A DNA stretch of 7,253 nucleotides from UMGS1649 sp045604405 (GTDB lineage Bacteria > Bacillota > Clostridia > TANB77 > CAG-465): the NCBI GenBank assembly GCA_045604405.1, contig JAZUNZ010000026.1:1-7253 (forward strand), in the 5' to 3' direction. Each line of letters begins with the position of its first letter. Position 1 is the stretch's first letter. Below are positions 6,004-7,253 of this stretch, in pieces. A program made the position numbers and the translations under genes. The notes beneath the pieces were generated by a model, which was given only the letters and a program-made list of their open reading frames with translations, did no database searches and was not told the origin of the DNA.

Positions 6004-6038
6004 TGATAAAATACACTTCCGAAAGGAGGTGTATTTTT
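6004..6038 (+). promoter_or_regulatory. Hairpin that buries the orfA ribosome binding site, with embedded -10
   Basis: A 13-bp stem (6008-6020 with 6025-6037, one G·U pair) closed by a GAAA tetraloop contains the whole AGGAGG of orfA in its right arm. A possible extended -10, TGATAAAAT (6004-6012), lies in and just before the left arm. RNA started there would lack the left arm and leave the site open, whereas read-through RNA from outside would fold and block it. The stem is followed by TTTTT (6034-6038, partly paired), so it may also weaken read-through transcription. Confidence 0.65.
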
Positions 6039-6040
6039 CT

Positions 6041-6334
6041 ATGGCATCAAAAGGTCAAAAATTTAGAAGATATTCAGATGTTGAAAGAACTGAAATAGTT
6101 AATAAATATTTATCTGGTAAATATGGTTATGGAACATTAGCTAAAGAGTATGGGATTAGTTGGAAGACAGTAGAATCAATGGTTAGAAAATATAGAAATA
6201 CGGGACTAACTATTTCAGTTCAAAAAGGTAGGCCAAAAACAAATGATGATTTAACTAAAGAAGATTATAAGCAAAGATATGAAATATTAAAAAAATACCT
6301 GGCCTTCCTCAAGGCACAACGAGAGAAAAAATAA
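6041..6334 (+). CDS. IS3-family transposase orfA (helix-turn-helix protein)
   Basis: OrfA of IS3-family elements binds the terminal repeats and supplies the N-terminal part of the OrfAB transposase. The 97-residue product has a helix-turn-helix at about 9-53 (VERTEIVNKYL, then YGYGTLAKEYGISWKTVESMVRKYR). A lysine- and glutamate-rich helical C-terminus follows (YKQRYEILKKYLAFLKAQREKK), the usual site of oligomerisation. ATG 6041 is chosen. The frame also opens at a GTG at 6029, but that codon lies inside the AGGAGGTG ribosome binding site and cannot be used. Spacing from AGGAGG to ATG 6041 is 11 nt, rather long. The last 13 codons lie beyond the A7 slippery run, so they appear only in the unshifted product, as in IS150. 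Confidence 0.92.
   Translation: MASKGQKFRRYSDVERTEIVNKYLSGKYGYGTLAKEYGISWKTVESMVRKYRNTGLTISVQKGRPKTNDDLTKEDYKQRYEILKKYLAFLKAQREKK
6289..6315 (+). promoter_or_regulatory. Programmed -1 frameshift signal joining orfA to orfB
   Basis: The heptamer A_AAA_AAA (6289-6295) is in the orfA reading phase. The orfB frame is exactly -1 and has been open since 6283. A hairpin with GCCTT (6302-6306), loop CCTC and AAGGC (6311-6315) starts 6 nt downstream, the usual stimulator distance. A -1 shift here yields OrfAB. A second A6 run (6326-6331) just before the orfA stop is preceded by G and is a weaker candidate. Confidence 0.75.
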
Positions 6335-6375
6335 CATTTATAAATTTATATAGAAACAATTTTAAACTTTCTAAC

Positions 6376-7134
6376 ATGTGTGCCGTTTTAAATATAAGTC
6401 CTAAAACTTATTACAAATATAGAAATTTAGAAGATCATGACTATTATGATTACTTAATAATAAAAGAAATATTTGATGATTCTAAAGGTACATATGGCTA
6501 TCGTAGGATTGTTGATGGTCTAATTCAAAAATATGGTGTAATTATGAATGGTAAAAAGGTATTAAGAATAATGAAGAAATATAATCTTCAAGCAGAATAT
6601 ATAAGAAAAGCTAAAATCAAACATAAGAACAAACGAATTGAGAACAATATAAAACCAAATTTGTTAAATAGAAATTTCAAAACAAATGCATTGAATAAAG
6701 TTTGGGATACAGATATAACTTATTTAATTTTCAAAGGTTCAAGAGCATATCTTTCAACAATAATTGATTTATATGACAGACACGTTGTCGCATATAGAAT
6801 ATCTAAAACAAATGATAATAATCTTGTTATGGATACATTAAATGATGCTATTAATAAAGAAAAAGATGTAAATGGATTGATTATACATAGTGATCAAGGA
6901 TTCCAATATACATCTTATGAATACAAAGCTATTTGTGAATCAAATGGAATACAGATTTCTATGAGTAGAAAAGGTACTCCTATAGATGATTCTCCTATAG
7001 AAAGCTGGCACGCTATTCTAAAAAAGGAAACTTTGTATAACAATAATATCACATCTTTGCAAGAATATATAGACCTAGTAGAAGATTGGATTAAATTTTA
7101 TAATACTACAAGAGTAAATAATCCCCCAGCTTAG
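6376..7134 (+). CDS. IS3-family transposase orfB (rve/DDE domain), C-terminus replaced
   Basis: OrfB carries the RNase H-like integrase core that, fused to OrfA, performs copy-out paste-in transposition. Counting from ATG 6376, the catalytic triad is complete: Asp113 (WDTDITY), Asp173 (IHSDQG) and Glu209 (DDSPIES), with the 35-residue second spacing typical of IS3. The HTH_21-like region (SKGTYGYRRIVDGL) precedes it. The ATG has no good ribosome binding site, and the frame is open from 6283 (…REKITFINLYRNNFKLSN), so expression through -1 frameshifting is likely. The reading ends FYNTTRV and then NNPPA*, where the last codons come from the foreign hairpin at 7121. Relatives such as IS150 continue for roughly 10-25 more residues. 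The catalytic core is intact, but the protein is altered and the IS right end is lost, so this copy is probably not mobile. Confidence 0.88.
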   Translation: MCAVLNISPKTYYKYRNLEDHDYYDYLIIKEIFDDSKGTYGYRRIVDGLIQKYGVIMNGKKVLRIMKKYNLQAEYIRKAKIKHKNKRIENNIKPNLLNRNFKTNALNKVWDTDITYLIFKGSRAYLSTIIDLYDRHVVAYRISKTNDNNLVMDTLNDAINKEKDVNGLIIHSDQGFQYTSYEYKAICESNGIQISMSRKGTPIDDSPIESWHAILKKETLYNNNITSLQEYIDLVEDWIKFYNTTRVNNPPA

Positions 7135-7253
7135 CTGGGGGCATTTTACTATGCGCCTATAAGGCTTGTTATTAGCAACGCCTCAAGGCGTTTAGCTATT
7201 CCGACACGCGCGTCCTTTGGACTACCCGCTACCCGTTAAACGGGTCTTGGTAT
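7121..7253 (-). mobile_element. Probable right end of an IS200/IS605-type (TnpB) element inserted in orfB, partial
   Basis: At 7121 the sequence changes abruptly from about 25-30% to over 50% G+C and becomes dense in short perfect stems. The outermost is CCCCCAGCT (7123-7131) with AGCTGGGGG (7133-7141), the kind of subterminal hairpin that IS200/IS605 transposases use as a recognition structure. There are no IS3-type repeats or target duplications at the junction, as expected for this family. The element body, and any tnpB or tnpA, would lie past 7253. The exact boundary within 7115-7123 is not resolvable by eye. An IStron or another structured element is the alternative. Confidence 0.5.
7123..7253 (-). 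ncRNA. Putative TnpB-associated omega-RNA scaffold (partial)
   Basis: Stems in minus-strand order are ACCCGTT/AACGGGT (7231-7245), GTCC/GGAC (7212-7222), a compound stem AACGCC/GGCGTT capped by TTGA (7177-7192) and extended by TAGC/GCTA, GCCT/AGGC (7155-7165), and the terminal CCCCCAGC/GCTGGGGG (7123-7141). No long frame crosses it on either strand. In IS200/IS605 elements the omega-RNA is made from the 3' part of tnpB plus the right end, and its guide is the flank just outside the element. Here that flank is the orfB 3' end, read leftward from about 7120. The assignment rests on fold, position and context only, with no sequence match. Confidence 0.42.

Larger units (their letters stand above)
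5950..7120 (+). mobile_element. IS3-family (IS150-like) insertion sequence, right end missing
   Basis: The left end is the repeat beginning TGAACTGCACCCC (5950-5974), of the GGGGTGCAGTTCA type found at the tips of many IS3-family elements in Firmicutes. It is followed by orfA (6041-6334), a -1 frameshift window, and orfB (to about 7120). The matching right repeat is not present. Instead the sequence turns into GC-rich hairpin DNA at about 7121, so the element is cut off or interrupted by another insertion. Because the right end is missing, the target duplication cannot be checked; the three bases before the left end are TTA. Confidence 0.9.

Noticed and set aside
6029..6040. GTG at 6029 as the orfA start
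   Set aside because: The codon is part of the AGGAGGTG ribosome binding site itself; ATG 6041 is the first usable start.
7123..7141. CCCCCAGC/GCTGGGGG hairpin as the terminator of orfB
   Set aside because: It overlaps the end of the frame, is followed only by GCATTTTAC, and belongs to a longer hairpin-rich GC-rich stretch, which fits a transposon end better.
7123..7253. CRISPR array or group II intron end for the GC-rich right end
   Set aside because: There are no regularly spaced direct repeats, and no domain V-like sequence is visible. The 5' part of an IStron (group I intron) cannot be excluded but its core motifs are not visible.

Overview
The window is AT-rich (about 30% G+C by eye). 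Its Shine-Dalgarno sites are strong (AAGGAG, GGAGG, AAGGGG), its promoters are SigA-like with TATAAT boxes, and it carries corA, radA and a CarD-family gene on one strand. This points to a low-GC Firmicute, most likely a Clostridia/Lachnospiraceae-type genome. That placement is inference from gene content and base composition.

Layout. (1) Positions 1-133, minus: the first 44 codons of an unrecognised protein with a TTG start and a clear promoter at 164-192. (2) Positions 306-381, minus: a tRNA-Thr(CGU) gene with two A·C mismatches, lying 10 bp behind a small four-helix membrane protein (392-823) that has its own promoter. (3) Positions 910-1425, minus: a CarD/CdnL-family RNA-polymerase-binding protein with its own promoter and terminator. 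(4) Positions 1566-3875, minus: a corA-radA transcription unit (Mg2+ channel, then branch-migration helicase). The radA ribosome binding site overlaps the corA stop codon. The unit starts at a promoter with a perfect TTGACA box inside a 15-bp palindrome. (5) Positions 3951-4891, plus: a divergently transcribed two-gene operon of unknown function (six-helix membrane protein plus a 74-residue soluble protein), closed by a 17-bp-stem terminator. (6) Positions 4899-5753, minus: a stand-alone protein of the 2-oxoacid dehydrogenase E2/chloramphenicol acetyltransferase fold in which the catalytic His position reads Glu. (7) Positions 5950 to about 7120, plus: an IS3-family (IS150-like) insertion sequence with a left terminal repeat, orfA, a programmed -1 frameshift site, and orfB carrying a full DDE triad but a cut-off C-terminus. 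A 13-bp hairpin with a GAAA loop buries the orfA ribosome binding site. (8) From about 7121 to the window end: a GC-rich, hairpin-dense stretch that replaces the end of orfB. Read on the minus strand it looks like the right end and omega-RNA scaffold of an IS200/IS605-type (TnpB) element whose body lies beyond the window.

How they fit together. The core genes (radA, carD, corA, tRNA) are ordinary chromosomal housekeeping genes, each set off by compact promoter/terminator cassettes. The right end is a mobile-element landing zone with one transposon apparently nested in another. If the TnpB reading is correct, the guide of the omega-RNA would be the 3' end of the IS3 orfB, so the nuclease would be directed at intact copies of that IS. 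No CRISPR array, rRNA or complete novel defence system is visible.
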